A stretch of 64,000 nucleotides of DNA from Labrys sp. KNU-23 (lineage in GTDB: Bacteria > Pseudomonadota > Alphaproteobacteria > Rhizobiales > Labraceae): the NCBI RefSeq assembly GCF_008330945.1, contig NZ_CP043489.1, positions 992,001 through 1,056,000 of the forward strand. Reading direction: 5' to 3'. Shown here piece after piece: positions 16,291 through 25,424 of this stretch; within the stretch, counting starts at the first letter, position 1, and each line of letters begins with the position of its first letter. Made by a program: the position numbers and the translations under genes. Below the pieces are notes generated by a model, which did no database searches, was not told the DNA's origin, and worked only from the letters and a program-made list of their open reading frames with translations.

Positions 16291-16620
16291 ATGATGAAGA
16301 CCCTAAAGCGTTTTCCAGAAAAGCTGATAGACTTTTCGATTAAGAAAACACGTCAAAACAATAAGTTAGAGAAAAAGTGCGATTCGAGAAAATCGCGCTT
16401 TGCTCTATCCGCGACCCTCGCGCTTGCAGCCGCAGCAACCCTCGCCGGCTGCAGTGCCGGTGTCAGCGTCGGCAGCGCCACCTACAACGCCGATGAGCGC
16501 GGTTCGACCTATTGCTCACGCAGCGTCGGCGCCAGCATCGAGGCTCCGGACACAAGCGGCAGCGGCGTGCATCGCCAGCGCGGCTGCGTGACGCGGCCTG
16601 CAGACGGCGGCGAGGACTGA
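16291..16620 (+). CDS. Small lipoprotein interrupted in frame by a 105-bp dispersed repeat
   Basis: A 109-residue ORF starting at ATG 16291 with GAAGGAAAG upstream. Codons 5-39 (16303-16407) are a dispersed palindromic element, encoding a basic stretch (KRFPEKLIDFSIKKTRQNNK...). Immediately after comes a lipoprotein h-region and lipobox, SATLALAAAATLAGC, with Cys54 the lipidated residue. Deleting the element gives MMKTSATLALAAAATLAGC, an ordinary lipoprotein signal. The mature ~55 residues contain three more Cys and a VSVGSATYNADERG stretch; function unknown. No alternative ATG, GTG or TTG in frame lies between the element and the lipobox, so the long form is what would be made. Confidence 0.7.
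   Translation: MMKTLKRFPEKLIDFSIKKTRQNNKLEKKCDSRKSRFALSATLALAAAATLAGCSAGVSVGSATYNADERGSTYCSRSVGASIEAPDTSGSGVHRQRGCVTRPADGGED
16303..16407 (-). repeat. Dispersed two-hairpin element, copy F, inside a coding sequence
   Basis: Exactly 105 bp, from CTAAAGCG to TTTGCTCTA, aligned to codon boundaries. Its reverse complement begins TAGAGCAAAGCGCG, then CTCTAACT, a TTTTGACGTG segment and AAAACGCTTTAG, following the order of copies D and E. Internal stem GCGATT/AATCGC. It is the only copy in the window within a gene. Confidence 0.8.
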
Positions 16621-16631
16621 AACTCGCCGTA

Positions 16632-17687
16632 TCATCCGCGCTTCGGCTTGGCGGAGGTCGAGGTTTTTTCGGGCTTGGAGGGGCTGGGGGTCAGCCAAGT
16701 CGTAATCTGGTGCACCTTCTTGGCAGCCTCAGCCTGCGCGAGATAGCTGGTCTGCCCAGGAAGCCCCATGGGATACGCTGCATCGCGCATTCGCTCATAG
16801 TCCCGCGTTTGTTCGCCGCATTGCTTTGCCCGCATGTCCGGGGGGCTGCGCCGGGTGTCGTTGGCAAGGGCGGGGAGCGTTGTGGTGCCGGGCGAAAGCT
16901 CGCCGGCAAACGCCTGGGTCAGATACATCGCCGCCCGCTCGTTGCGTTCGCGCTCGGTCGTCGCGCCCATCACGACCACCATGACCTGCCTCCCGCCTCT
17001 TTCGGCGAGAGCGACCACATTGTTGCCCGACGCGCAGAGATAGCCCGTCTTCAGGCCTCTGGCGCCGTCAAAACGGGTCAGCAACTCGTTGTGCGATTCG
17101 ACGGTCTTTCCGTCGATGACGACAGCCGACGTCTCGAAGAAGCGACGGTACTGCGGGAACTGCCTATCGATGGCCATGCCAAGCAGCGCCATGTCGCGTG
17201 CCGTCGACTTTTGCCGGCGATCGAACAATCCGTTCGGGTTCACAAACCGGCTTCCCGTCATCCCCAATCGCCTGGCGGCATCGTTCATCGCCTTGACGAA
17301 GGCTTCCTCCGAACCCGCAACCTGTTCGGCGATCGCCATGGCGACATCATTGGTGGAGCCCGAAATCATGGCGAAAAGAGCGTCCTCCATCGTCATGGTG
17401 CTGCCGACATGCAGACCCGAATCGAGGAACTTCTGACTCGTCGCATGCTTGGAAAGCACCACCGGCGTCTCGAGCGACATGCGCCCGGCGCGAATGGCCT
17501 CGAAGGTGACGAAGGCCGTCATCAATTTGGTTGTCGAGGCTGGAAACCAGGGACGCCCTGCCTCCTCGGCATAGAGCACCTGTTCATCCGCGACATCAAC
17601 GACGAGAATGGGCGTCGCATCCGACGCGCGCGCAGGGCTGTGAAGCGCCAAAACCAGCGCCAGGCATCCGAGACTCTTCCAAGACAT
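16632..17687 (-). CDS. D-alanyl-D-alanine carboxypeptidase, PBP5/DacF type
   Basis: A 351-residue penicillin-binding protein from ATG 17687 (MSWKSLGCLALVLALHSPARASD), beginning with a signal peptide of ~22 residues. Active-site motifs are STTK (residues ~52-55; Ser nucleophile), S-T-N in SGSTNDVAMAIAEQ, and KTG in RGLKTGYLC. It trims the terminal D-Ala of peptidoglycan stem peptides in the periplasm. The C-terminal ~100 residues are unlike the PBP5 beta domain and end in a Lys/Pro/Ser-rich tail, so membrane anchoring is unclear. It converges on the lipoprotein gene with 11 bp between stops. Confidence 0.92.
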   Translation of the reverse strand: MSWKSLGCLALVLALHSPARASDATPILVVDVADEQVLYAEEAGRPWFPASTTKLMTAFVTFEAIRAGRMSLETPVVLSKHATSQKFLDSGLHVGSTMTMEDALFAMISGSTNDVAMAIAEQVAGSEEAFVKAMNDAARRLGMTGSRFVNPNGLFDRRQKSTARDMALLGMAIDRQFPQYRRFFETSAVVIDGKTVESHNELLTRFDGARGLKTGYLCASGNNVVALAERGGRQVMVVVMGATTERERNERAAMYLTQAFAGELSPGTTTLPALANDTRRSPPDMRAKQCGEQTRDYERMRDAAYPMGLPGQTSYLAQAEAAKKVHQITTWLTPSPSKPEKTSTSAKPKRG

Positions 17688-17811
17688 TCTATCCGTATCC
17701 CTTTCGGCCGCCGAAGCAGCCCAATCAATCAAGCGTTTCTATGACGTTCGCGTCCGACCTTTTTGCGACATGCACAACGGCCGATCGGCGCTGCAACGAA
17801 CCGCCCGGCGG

Positions 17812-18537
17812 TCAGCCACCCGCCCGCGCCGCGAGCACCACCGCGGTGCGCAGCAGTTCGGCATTGTCGGCGGCCCTGGTCCCATCGGGCAGGTCAGCGC
17901 CATCCTCGAGGCCGATGCGGCGGTCGAGACCCCGGCGGACGGCTTCGTCATGCATCGGCCACTGGGTCAGGTCGCTGCCGTGCAGCTGGATCGGCAGGCC
18001 GAGATTGGCATGGCCGAGGACAGCGAGGATCTCGTGGGCGACATGCAATCCTGCCGCCGCTTCCTGTTCCTCGATCTCGACGAGCACGCGCAGGCAGCGC
18101 TCGGAGGAAGGCAACCCCACCAGGCGCAAGGCGTCGGCGACCGTAGCCAATCCCGCTTCGATGCCGATGCGGCGCTGGATCATCAGCGCCATGATCTCCG
18201 GCGCGTCCTCCTCGCCGAGATTGACCGAAACGTAATCCGGCAGGACCTGCCATTCGCGGATCGGTGCCTGGCGCGCCCGGCCCACCGGCGGAATGCTCCA
18301 CAAGGTCGAGATGCCGACGGGCACGCCCGGCACGCTCGCGCGGATCGCTTCCAGGGCCGCTGCGATGTCGGCCGCCTCCAGGCTCTGCTCGCCGTTCTGC
18401 CCCCGGGGATGGACATGGAGTTCCTCGGCGCCGGCAGCAATCGCCGCCTTGGCATCGCGCGCCAGTTCGGCAGGTGTAAGGGGCAGCGCGGAGTGGAAAT
18501 CGCGGCCCCTGCTGCCGTTCAGGCAAGCTTGCAGCAT
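17812..18537 (-). CDS. BKACE family (DUF849) 3-keto acid cleavage enzyme
   Basis: A 241-residue zinc enzyme of the beta-keto acid cleavage family, which splits a 3-oxo acid with acetyl-CoA. It begins MLQACLNGSRGRDFHSALPLTPAELARDA, and carries the zinc-binding HVHPR (residues ~41-45), VSVNLGEEDA and a late LHGSD motif. It is shorter than the usual 270-310 residues, lacking some terminal elements, but the TIM-barrel core looks intact. It is the last gene of a likely operon with a flavodoxin-fold quinone reductase (15 bp upstream) and a FAD-linked oxidase. The keto acid is unknown. Confidence 0.85.
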   Translation of the reverse strand: MLQACLNGSRGRDFHSALPLTPAELARDAKAAIAAGAEELHVHPRGQNGEQSLEAADIAAALEAIRASVPGVPVGISTLWSIPPVGRARQAPIREWQVLPDYVSVNLGEEDAPEIMALMIQRRIGIEAGLATVADALRLVGLPSSERCLRVLVEIEEQEAAAGLHVAHEILAVLGHANLGLPIQLHGSDLTQWPMHDEAVRRGLDRRIGLEDGADLPDGTRAADNAELLRTAVVLAARAGG

Positions 18538-18552
18538 CGTCCTCTCCCCTGG

Positions 18553-19158
18553 TCAAGCTCCTGCAGCAAGGTCCCGTGCCTGCAGCGCCAGAGCCCTCGC
18601 ATCCGCGAGCCAGCCGGCCCGATCAGCCGCAGTGCTGGTGGCGACCACACCATAGAGTGCGCGCCGAACCTGACGCACGCCACAATAGCGCAAAATGCCC
18701 TCCCGCCACATGCGATCGAGCGGATCGCCGAAAACGGCCTGCTCGCGGTCCAAAGGCGTATTGCCGGTGTTGAGCACCAGCGCGGCGCCGGCCCGCAGAA
18801 GCCCCTGCGGCTCGTCGCCTCGATCGTCCCCCTTGGCGAAGGTAAAGGCGGCACCGGGCGCGAAGACCCGGTCGATCCAGCCCTTCATGATCGCCGGCGG
18901 CGCACCCCAGCAATTGGGATGGACGACCGCCAGCAGATCGCAGGACTGCAGCTCGGCGATATGGACCTGCACCAGGGTATTCTCGCTCGGACGGCCGCGA
19001 GCCTCGTCGGCGGTCAGCAGCGGATCGAAGGCCTCGGCGGCCAGGTCGTGATAGGCAACCTCGCAGCCGGCTTCCTGCCAGGTCCGTCGCACCACCTCGG
19101 CCAAGGCATGATTGAAACTCGCCGGCGCGGGATGGCCGATGACGACCATCGCCCGCAT
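18553..19158 (-). CDS. Flavodoxin-fold NAD(P)H:quinone oxidoreductase
   Basis: A 201-residue protein of the KefF/MdaB/NQO type: N-terminal VVIGHPAPASFNHALAEVV binds the FMN/FAD phosphate; HPNCWGAPPAIMKGWIDRVFAPG is the family signature around residues 80-102, and LNTGNTP precedes the last strands. It reduces quinones or related electrophiles by two-electron transfer in the cytoplasm. It lies 1 bp after the FAD-linked oxidase stop and 15 bp before the BKACE gene, which makes a three-gene operon likely. Confidence 0.88.
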   Translation of the reverse strand: MRAMVVIGHPAPASFNHALAEVVRRTWQEAGCEVAYHDLAAEAFDPLLTADEARGRPSENTLVQVHIAELQSCDLLAVVHPNCWGAPPAIMKGWIDRVFAPGAAFTFAKGDDRGDEPQGLLRAGAALVLNTGNTPLDREQAVFGDPLDRMWREGILRYCGVRQVRRALYGVVATSTAADRAGWLADARALALQARDLAAGA

Positions 19159-19159
19159 G

Positions 19160-20578
19160 TCAGAGCACCTTGCCGGGATTCATGATGCCCTTGGGATCCA
19201 GCGTTGCCTTGATGGCGCGCATCATCCCCAGTTCCACCGGATCCTTGACCCCAGGCAGCAGCTTGCGCTTGGCCTGGCCGATGCCGTGCTCGGCCGAGAT
19301 CGAACCGTGGAACTCGGCGACGATGGCGTGGACGATCTCGTTGGTCTTTTCCCACTTGTCCAGGAAGGCCTGCTTGTCGCCGCCCACGGGCTGGGAAATG
19401 TTGAAGTGGATATTGCCGTCGCCGAGATGGCCGAAGGGCAAGGGACGCGCCCCGGGAATGAAAGCCTGCACGGCCGCGATGGCCTTGTCGAGGAAAGCCG
19501 GCACGAGGCGGATCGGCACCGAGACATCATGCTTGATCGAACCGCCCTCGAAACGCTGGCTTTCCGACAGCAATTCGCGCAGGCGCCAGAAATCGGCCGC
19601 CTGTTCGAGCGAGGCGGCGATCACGGCATCGCGGGCATAACCGCGCTCATAGGCCGTCATCAGCATCGCCTCCAGCGCCTCGTTCACGCCGCCTTCCGCG
19701 GAGGTTGACACCTCCAGCAGCACATACCAGGGATAGCTGCCCTCGATGGGGTCGCGCGCATCGGCAACATGGCGGATGACGAAATCGATGCCGATGCGCG
19801 GCATCAATTCGAAAGCCGTCACGGTGCCGCCGCCGTTTTCCCGGGCAACGTTCAAGAGCGCCAGCGCCGCCGCCGGATTGTCGACGCCGATGAAGGCCGT
19901 GCCGACGGAGCGAGGCCTGGGAAACAGTTTCAGCACCGCCGCTGTGACGATGCCGAGCGTGCCTTCGGCGCCGATGAAGAGGTTCTTCAGATCGTAGCCG
20001 GTGTTGTCCTTGCGCAAATGGCGCATGCCATGCCAGATCCGCCCGCCCGGCAGCACGACCTCCAGCCCCATCACCAGGTCACGCGTATTGCCATAGGCGA
20101 TCACGCCCGTGCCCCCGGCATTGGTGCCGATATTGCCGCCAATGGTGCAGCTTCCCTCCGACGGCAAAGTGAGCGGGAAGAAACGCCCGGCCGCCTCCGC
20201 CGCCTCCTGCACGCGCTGCAGCGTCACGCCGGCCTCGACATCGATGGTATTGCTGTCGGGGTCGACGGCCCGAACCTTGTCCAGCCGCTTGAGCGAGATC
20301 AGCAGCTCATTGCCGTCCGCATGGGGAACCTGGCCACCGACCAGGCCGGTATTGCCGCCCTGCGGCACGATCGGCGTGCCCGTCTCGTCGGCCAGCTTGA
20401 GGATGGCCGCAACCTCCTCCACCGTCCCGGGCAGCAGCACCAGCGGCGTCTTGCCGTGATAGCGGTCGCGCCATTCCTTCAGGAAGGGCTGCTGGGAATC
20501 CGGATCGGCAATGGCGTAGCGCTCGCCGACCAGGGCGGCGAAGCGGGCAAGAAGGTCGAGAGAAAGCAGGGCGGACAT
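19160..20578 (-). CDS. FAD-linked oxidase, D-2-hydroxyacid dehydrogenase / GlcD family
   Basis: A 472-residue flavoprotein from ATG 20578 (MSALLSLDLLARF). The FAD-binding PCMH domain carries VPQGGNTGLVGGQ (residues ~70-82) and PLTLPSEGSCTIGGNIGTNAGG with GNTRDLVMGLEVVLP. The C-terminal cap domain has KHDVSVP, PFGHLGDGNIHFN (metal-binding His) and ISAEHGIGQAKR. This set is typical of D-2-hydroxyglutarate and D-lactate dehydrogenases. It oxidises a D-2-hydroxy acid, passing electrons to a quinone or flavoprotein. First gene of an operon with a quinone reductase and BKACE. A repeat copy lies just upstream. Confidence 0.92.
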   Translation of the reverse strand: MSALLSLDLLARFAALVGERYAIADPDSQQPFLKEWRDRYHGKTPLVLLPGTVEEVAAILKLADETGTPIVPQGGNTGLVGGQVPHADGNELLISLKRLDKVRAVDPDSNTIDVEAGVTLQRVQEAAEAAGRFFPLTLPSEGSCTIGGNIGTNAGGTGVIAYGNTRDLVMGLEVVLPGGRIWHGMRHLRKDNTGYDLKNLFIGAEGTLGIVTAAVLKLFPRPRSVGTAFIGVDNPAAALALLNVARENGGGTVTAFELMPRIGIDFVIRHVADARDPIEGSYPWYVLLEVSTSAEGGVNEALEAMLMTAYERGYARDAVIAASLEQAADFWRLRELLSESQRFEGGSIKHDVSVPIRLVPAFLDKAIAAVQAFIPGARPLPFGHLGDGNIHFNISQPVGGDKQAFLDKWEKTNEIVHAIVAEFHGSISAEHGIGQAKRKLLPGVKDPVELGMMRAIKATLDPKGIMNPGKVL

Positions 20579-20594
20579 GGAATGGGTATCCTGG

Positions 20595-20696
20595 CTACCG
20601 CGTTTTGCGATTGCTGGACGCAACCGGAATCGCAAAGACGCGCCAAAATGAAGAGTCGGAGCAAGGCACGGTCATACTTGAACCTGCCTTATCTTA
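20595..20696 (-). repeat. Dispersed two-hairpin element, copy G
   Basis: In reverse orientation it reads TAAGATAAGGCAGGTT...ACCGTGCCTTGCTC, then GACTCTTCATTTTGGCGCG, TCTTTGCGATT...AATCGCAAAACGCGGTAG. The AAGGCAGGTT/ACCGTGCCTT and TTTGCGATT/AATCGCAAA stems match the plan of copies C-E with compensatory changes. It fills the gap between the gntK stop and the FAD oxidase start; its TAA end is the gntK stop codon. Confidence 0.65.
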
Positions 20697-21212
20697 CCGG
20701 GCAAGCTGGCGGAGCGCATTGGCGACGATCGCGTCGGGCCCCGCCTCGATCGAAACACGGATCGGCACCTCGTCGGCACCCGGTGGTTCCAGCGTGGCGA
20801 ACTGGCTGGCGAGCAGGCTTGGGGGCATGAAATGATCCTTGCGCTTGGCCAATCGGGCCGCGATCACTTCGGCGCTGCCTTCGAGAAAGACGAAGCGGAC
20901 ATCCACATGTCCATCCCGCAGGGCATCACGATAGCCGCGCTTGAGTGCCGAGCAGGCGACGACACCGTGTTGCCCCGCCCCTCTCAGTTCGGCGATCCAG
21001 GCGGCGATGGCCGCAAGCCAAGGCCAGCGGTCCTCGTCCGTCAGTGGGATGCCCGCATGCATCTTGGCGACATTGGCCGGCGGGTGGAAGGAATCACCAT
21101 CGCGGAATACCCAGCCAAGTCGGAGCCCAAGCCGCTCGCCGATACTGCTCTTTCCGGCACCGGAAACGCCCATGACGACGAGGGCGGTGGGAAGGGACGA
21201 TACTGAAGTCAT
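20694..21212 (-). CDS. gntK: Gluconokinase
   Basis: A 172-residue P-loop kinase that phosphorylates D-gluconate to 6-phosphogluconate, feeding the Entner-Doudoroff or pentose phosphate pathway. It has Walker A GVSGAGKSS (residues 15-23), the family segment GDSFHPPANVAKMHAGIPLTDEDRWPWL, CSALKRGYRD, and KDHFMPPSLLASQF near the substrate site. Length is normal. No gluconate transporter or regulator lies beside it. Both its flanks are copies of the dispersed repeat, one of which supplies its stop codon. Confidence 0.94.
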   Translation of the reverse strand: MTSVSSLPTALVVMGVSGAGKSSIGERLGLRLGWVFRDGDSFHPPANVAKMHAGIPLTDEDRWPWLAAIAAWIAELRGAGQHGVVACSALKRGYRDALRDGHVDVRFVFLEGSAEVIAARLAKRKDHFMPPSLLASQFATLEPPGADEVPIRVSIEAGPDAIVANALRQLAR

Positions 21213-21220
21213 GGCATTTC

Positions 21221-21322
21221 CTAGAGCAGAATGCGATCCGGTAGAGGTGGTTCTCTGGTCAACTCGCCGATACCAGGAGCATTTTGCGATTCCTGGCGAT
21301 TCCGTCCAATTGCAAAACGCTA
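21221..21322 (+). repeat. Dispersed two-hairpin element, copy B
   Basis: Begins CTAGAGCAGAATGCG and ends GCAAAACGCTA; the second stem TTTTGCGATT/AATTGCAAAA is clear, the first is degenerate. Its final CTA (21320-21322) is the TAG stop of the minus-strand RNA methyltransferase gene. It occupies nearly all of the gap between gntK and that gene. Confidence 0.7.
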
Positions 21323-22588
21323 TCTTCGCTCGAACACGCCGACCAGTTCGACATGGCCGGAATGGCGGAACTGATCGACCGGCGTCACCTTGACGAGCCG
21401 GTAGCCACCGGCAATCAACAGTGCGGCGTCGCGGGCGAAGGTCGTCGGGTTGCAGGAAACACCGACGATACGGCGCAGCTTGGCAGCGGCAAGGCGTTTG
21501 GCCTGCGCCTCGGCACCGGCACGCGGGGGATCGAACACCACGGCGTCGAAGGGCTTGAGTTCCTCGGCCAGCAGCGGCCGATGGAAGAGATCGCGCGCGG
21601 TAGCGCCGACAGGCTTCAGCCCCTGGGCTCGCCGGGCAGCGCGGTCGAGCGCGCCAATTGCCGGCTTGTCGGAATCGAAGGCCTGCACATGCATGGCGTC
21701 CGCCAGCGCCAAAGCGAAGGTACCGCAGCCGGAGAAAAGGTCGGCAACGCGCTTGGCGCCGGAAAGGCCCGCGCGCACCAGGGCCGTAAGGACGATATCT
21801 GCCTCAGCCGTGGCTTGCAGGAAGGCCCCCGGCGGCGGCGAAACCTCCACCGTTCCGAACCGCACCACCGGCGCCCGGCGTTCGATCACCACGTCGCCGT
21901 GATTGGAAAGCCTGGCCAGGTCGAACTGCTGGGCGAGGTCGCCGAGCTTCAGCCGCGTCTTGTCGTCGATGCGCCCGGCGCCGCGAATGTCGCAGTCCAG
22001 GCCCGTGACCGTGGCGGTCAGCACCAGGTCGAGCGGCTTGCCGAGGCCGCGCAATTGCTTCTCCAGCGCACGCACCGCCTCCAGGCCGCGATTCAGCTCC
22101 GGCACCAGGATCGGACAGGCGTCGAGTTCGACGATGGCATGCGAACGCGCCTCGGCGAAGCCGACCTTGCCCTTGCGGGCATGCAGGGTCGCCCGGCGCC
22201 GACCTCGGCCATGGGCATCGACGAGCGGCTCGACCGGCGCCTCGATGCCCGCTTGCCTCAACGCCTCGACGACCAGGCCGCGCTTCCAGGCCTGATAGGC
22301 CTGGAGCGACCAGTGCTGGATGGCGCAACCGCCGCAATGGGTGAAATGGGGGCAGAAAGCCTGGATGCGATCCGGGCTCGGCTCCTGCAGGGCAATCAGC
22401 CGCCCCCTCTCACCGATCACCTCGGTCAGGACCGTCTCGCCCGGCAAGGCATAGGGAACGAAGACCGGGCCCGGCGCGATGCCGTCACCGCGATGCCCCA
22501 GCCGTTCGATCTTGAGTTCCAGCGATGTCTCAACGTCCTGATTCACGATCTCAACTTCATCAAGCGGCGCCTGAAAGAGATGAATCAA
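21320..22588 (-). CDS. 23S rRNA (uracil-5)-methyltransferase, RlmD/RumA-like
   Basis: A 422-residue SAM-dependent uracil-C5 RNA methyltransferase of the TrmA/RlmC/RlmD family. An N-terminal TRAM-like RNA-binding domain (residues ~20-70; ERLGHRGDGIA) is followed by an iron-sulphur cluster motif CPHFTHCGGC (with a later ACPIL Cys as fourth ligand), the SAM site DLFSGCGTFALALA, the VVFDPPRAG loop and the catalytic cysteine in VSCNPTTFARD. It modifies U1939 of 23S rRNA if RlmD; paralogue identity is not certain. The start is uncertain, with the conserved part beginning near residue 20. TlyA lies 31 bp upstream. Confidence 0.9.
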   Translation of the reverse strand: MIHLFQAPLDEVEIVNQDVETSLELKIERLGHRGDGIAPGPVFVPYALPGETVLTEVIGERGRLIALQEPSPDRIQAFCPHFTHCGGCAIQHWSLQAYQAWKRGLVVEALRQAGIEAPVEPLVDAHGRGRRRATLHARKGKVGFAEARSHAIVELDACPILVPELNRGLEAVRALEKQLRGLGKPLDLVLTATVTGLDCDIRGAGRIDDKTRLKLGDLAQQFDLARLSNHGDVVIERRAPVVRFGTVEVSPPPGAFLQATAEADIVLTALVRAGLSGAKRVADLFSGCGTFALALADAMHVQAFDSDKPAIGALDRAARRAQGLKPVGATARDLFHRPLLAEELKPFDAVVFDPPRAGAEAQAKRLAAAKLRRIVGVSCNPTTFARDAALLIAGGYRLVKVTPVDQFRHSGHVELVGVFERR

Positions 22589-22619
22589 TATCTCAATTCA
22601 GGCACGCAAGTCCCCTGAT

Positions 22620-23369
22620 TCAATCTGCGAGCTCAGCCATACTAACCCTCTGGGCAGACAGCAGAAACTCCTTGTTACCATCTCCACCTTCGATGGGAGA
22701 CGGCACGACCCCGCGCACCTTCCAGCCCAATGCCTCGACAAGACCCGCAATACGCTCGCAGACCTCGGCATGCACGGCCTCGTCCTTGACCACGCCGCCC
22801 TTGCCGACCCGTTCGCGTCCCGCCTCGAACTGTGGCTTGACGAGCACTGCGAGATCCGCACCCAGCGTGGCGAGTGCGAGCGCCGCCGGCAGCACCAGCG
22901 CCAGCGAGATGAAGCTGACATCGGCGACGACGAGATCGACGGGATCGGGGACGAGGCCTCGGTCGAGCCGACGCGCATCCAGCCCTTCGAGAGAGATCAA
23001 CCTGTCGTTCCCGCGCAGACTGGCGTGGAGTTGATCATGGCCGACATCAACGGCATAGATCCTGGCTGCCCCGCGCCGCAGCAGCACGTCGCTGAAGCCG
23101 CCGGTGGAGGCGCCGATGTCGAGCGCGATGCGCCCTTCCACCGGCACTGCGAAAGCATCGAGCGCATGTTCGAGCTTGAGGCCGCCACGCGACACGAAGG
23201 GAAAGGCCGGCTGCGCTTCGATGACGGCCTCCGGCGCCAAACTTTCCGAGGCCTTGCGCACGGGCTTGCCGTCGGCAATGACGAGACCAGCGGCGATCGC
23301 GGCCTGTGCCTTGGCGCGGCTATCGAAATGACCGCGCTCGACCAGCAGCACGTCTGCGCGCTTGCGCAT
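22620..23369 (-). CDS. tlyA: TlyA family rRNA (cytidine-2'-O)-methyltransferase
   Basis: A 249-residue protein with an N-terminal S4 RNA-binding domain (residues 1-60; [21 protein letters not shown], then AAIAAGLVIADG) and an FtsJ-like methyltransferase (DIGASTGGFSDVLLRRGA, VADVSFISL, LVKPQFEAG with the catalytic Lys, and a final GNKEFLL). TlyA methylates ribose in 16S and 23S rRNA. The ATG at 23369 overlaps the dxs stop in an ATGA, so the two are translationally coupled. A longer upstream frame is only an overlap with dxs. Confidence 0.93.
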   Translation of the reverse strand: MRKRADVLLVERGHFDSRAKAQAAIAAGLVIADGKPVRKASESLAPEAVIEAQPAFPFVSRGGLKLEHALDAFAVPVEGRIALDIGASTGGFSDVLLRRGAARIYAVDVGHDQLHASLRGNDRLISLEGLDARRLDRGLVPDPVDLVVADVSFISLALVLPAALALATLGADLAVLVKPQFEAGRERVGKGGVVKDEAVHAEVCERIAGLVEALGWKVRGVVPSPIEGGDGNKEFLLSAQRVSMAELAD

Positions 23370-25297
23370 CAGGCACGCTTGGCGCCAGTTACGACATCGC
23401 GCCCGAGCACCGACAGAACCTTGGTGACGATACCGGCGGCATCGAGCCCGGCCTGCGCATACATCGCCTCCGGCTTGTCCTGATCGAGGAAGACATCGGG
23501 CAGCACCAGCGAGCGAAACTTCAGGCCGCTGTCGAAGGCTCCGGCTTCCGCCAGGCACTGGGCCACGAAGCTGCCGAAGCCTCCCACCGAGCCTTCCTCG
23601 ACCGTCAGCAGCACCTCGTGCTCGCGAGCGAGCTTGAGAACCAGTTCCTCGTCGAGCGGCTTGGCAAAGCGGGCATCCGCAACGGTCGCCGACAGGCCGA
23701 GCGCCGCCAGATCTTCTGCAGCCTTGAGGCACTCGGCCAGGCGCGTGCCGAAGGAAAGCAGGGCAATATTGCTGCCCTCGCGCAGGACACGCCCCTTGCC
23801 GATCGGCAGGGGCACGCCGACTTCAGGCATCTCGACGCCAACCCCCTCGCCGCGCGGGTAGCGGAAGGCGATCGGGCCGCCGTCATAGGCGGCCGCGGTC
23901 GCCACCATATGCACCAGCTCGGCTTCGTCGGCGGCCGCCATCACCACCATGTTGGGCAGGCAGCCAAGAAAAGCGACGTCGAAGGAACCGGCGTGGGTAG
24001 CCCCGTCGGCTCCAACGAGACCGGCGCGGTCGATCGGGAAGCGCACGGGCAGGTTCTGGATCGCCACGTCGTGCACGACCTGGTCGTAGCCGCGCTGCAG
24101 GAAGGTGGAATAGATTGCGCAGAACGGCTTGTAGCCTTCGCTGGCAAGTCCCGCCGCGAAGGTGACGGCATGCTGCTCGGCAATGCCGACGTCGTAAAGC
24201 CGCTGGGGAAAGGCCTGTTCGAACAAATCGAGCCCCGTGCCGGAGGGCATGGCCGCGGTGATCGCCACCACCTTGTCGTCCTTGCGGGCTTCCTTGACCA
24301 GGCTCTCGGCAAAGATGCGGGTGTAGGACGGCGCATTGGCCTTGGCCTTCACCTGTGCGCCGGTGATGACGTCGAACTTCACCACGCCATGGTATTTGTC
24401 AGGCGCGTTTTCGGCCGGCCCGTAGCCCTTGCCCTTCTGGGTGACGACATGGATGAGCACCGGCCCATCGGCCTGGTCTCGCACATTCTTGAGCACCGGC
24501 AGGAGGTGGTCGAGATTATGCCCGTCGATCGGACCGATATAGTAGAAGCCGAGTTCCTCGAACAGCGTGCCGCCGGTCCAGAAGCCACGGGCATATTCCT
24601 CGGTGCGCTTGGCCTTGTCGTAGAAGAATTTCGGCAGCTTCTTGGCCAGCATCTTGCCGAAATCGCGCAGGTTCTTGTAGGTCCCGCCGGAGACCAGCCG
24701 GGCCAGATAGGCCGACATCGCGCCCACGGGCGGGGCGATCGACATGTCGTTGTCGTTGAGGATGACGACGAGGCGCGAACCCAGCGCCCCGGCATTGTTC
24801 ATCGCCTCATAGGCCATGCCGGCCGACATCGAGCCGTCGCCGATCACGCAGATGACATTGTTGTCGCGGCCATCGAGATCGCGCGCTGCCGCCATGCCGA
24901 GGCCGGCCGAGATCGAGGTCGAGGAATGCGCCGCGCCAAAGGGATCGTATTCGCTCTCGCTACGCTTGGTGAAGCCGCTGAGCCCACCCACCTGGCGCAG
25001 GGTGCGGATGCGATCGCGCCGCCCGGTAAGGATCTTGTGCGGATAGGCCTGGTGGCCGACATCCCAGATCAGGCGATCGCGCGGCGTGTCGAACACGGCA
25101 TGGATGGCGACCGTCAGTTCGACCACACCGAGGCCGGCACCGAGATGACCACCCGTCACCGAGACGGCATCGATGGTCTCCCGGCGCAGTTCGTCCACCA
25201 CCTGCTGGAGCTTGTCCTCGGGCAGGCGGCGCAGATCGGCCGGCAGATTGATGGTGTCGAGCAGCGGGGTTGCGGAAGTGTTTGCCAAATTGTTCAC
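23369..25297 (-). CDS. dxs: 1-deoxy-D-xylulose-5-phosphate synthase
   Basis: A 642-residue, full-length transketolase-like enzyme: pyruvate plus glyceraldehyde 3-phosphate to DXP, first step of the MEP isoprenoid pathway and a precursor for thiamine and pyridoxal. Motifs: [19 protein letters not shown], the TPP/Mg motif [22 protein letters not shown], the central [15 protein letters not shown] with its catalytic Glu, [15 protein letters not shown] and FRYPRGEG. It is followed by overlapping tlyA. In E. coli the order is xseB-ispA-dxs; here ispA is absent and a repeat copy occupies the gap to xseB. Confidence 0.97.
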   Translation of the reverse strand: MNNLANTSATPLLDTINLPADLRRLPEDKLQQVVDELRRETIDAVSVTGGHLGAGLGVVELTVAIHAVFDTPRDRLIWDVGHQAYPHKILTGRRDRIRTLRQVGGLSGFTKRSESEYDPFGAAHSSTSISAGLGMAAARDLDGRDNNVICVIGDGSMSAGMAYEAMNNAGALGSRLVVILNDNDMSIAPPVGAMSAYLARLVSGGTYKNLRDFGKMLAKKLPKFFYDKAKRTEEYARGFWTGGTLFEELGFYYIGPIDGHNLDHLLPVLKNVRDQADGPVLIHVVTQKGKGYGPAENAPDKYHGVVKFDVITGAQVKAKANAPSYTRIFAESLVKEARKDDKVVAITAAMPSGTGLDLFEQAFPQRLYDVGIAEQHAVTFAAGLASEGYKPFCAIYSTFLQRGYDQVVHDVAIQNLPVRFPIDRAGLVGADGATHAGSFDVAFLGCLPNMVVMAAADEAELVHMVATAAAYDGGPIAFRYPRGEGVGVEMPEVGVPLPIGKGRVLREGSNIALLSFGTRLAECLKAAEDLAALGLSATVADARFAKPLDEELVLKLAREHEVLLTVEEGSVGGFGSFVAQCLAEAGAFDSGLKFRSLVLPDVFLDQDKPEAMYAQAGLDAAGIVTKVLSVLGRDVVTGAKRA

Positions 25298-25306
25298 CCG
25301 AGGAGA

Positions 25307-25400
25307 CTAGAGCAAAGCACGCATAAGTGGAAACATCATTTTGCTCTAACTCTTTGTTCCGACGCGCCTTTGCGATTATTGCCGATTTCGGCGGTTCGCA
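25307..25400 (+). repeat. Dispersed two-hairpin element, copy C
   Basis: CTAGAGCAAAGC... with perfect stem AGAGCAAA / TTTGCTCT, then AACTCTTTGTTCCGACGCG and TTTGCGAT. The 3' part is degenerate. It lies between dxs and xseB, where ispA sits in some bacteria. Confidence 0.7.
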
Positions 25401-25424
25401 GGTCGCCTTGGAGGCCGTTGAGTA

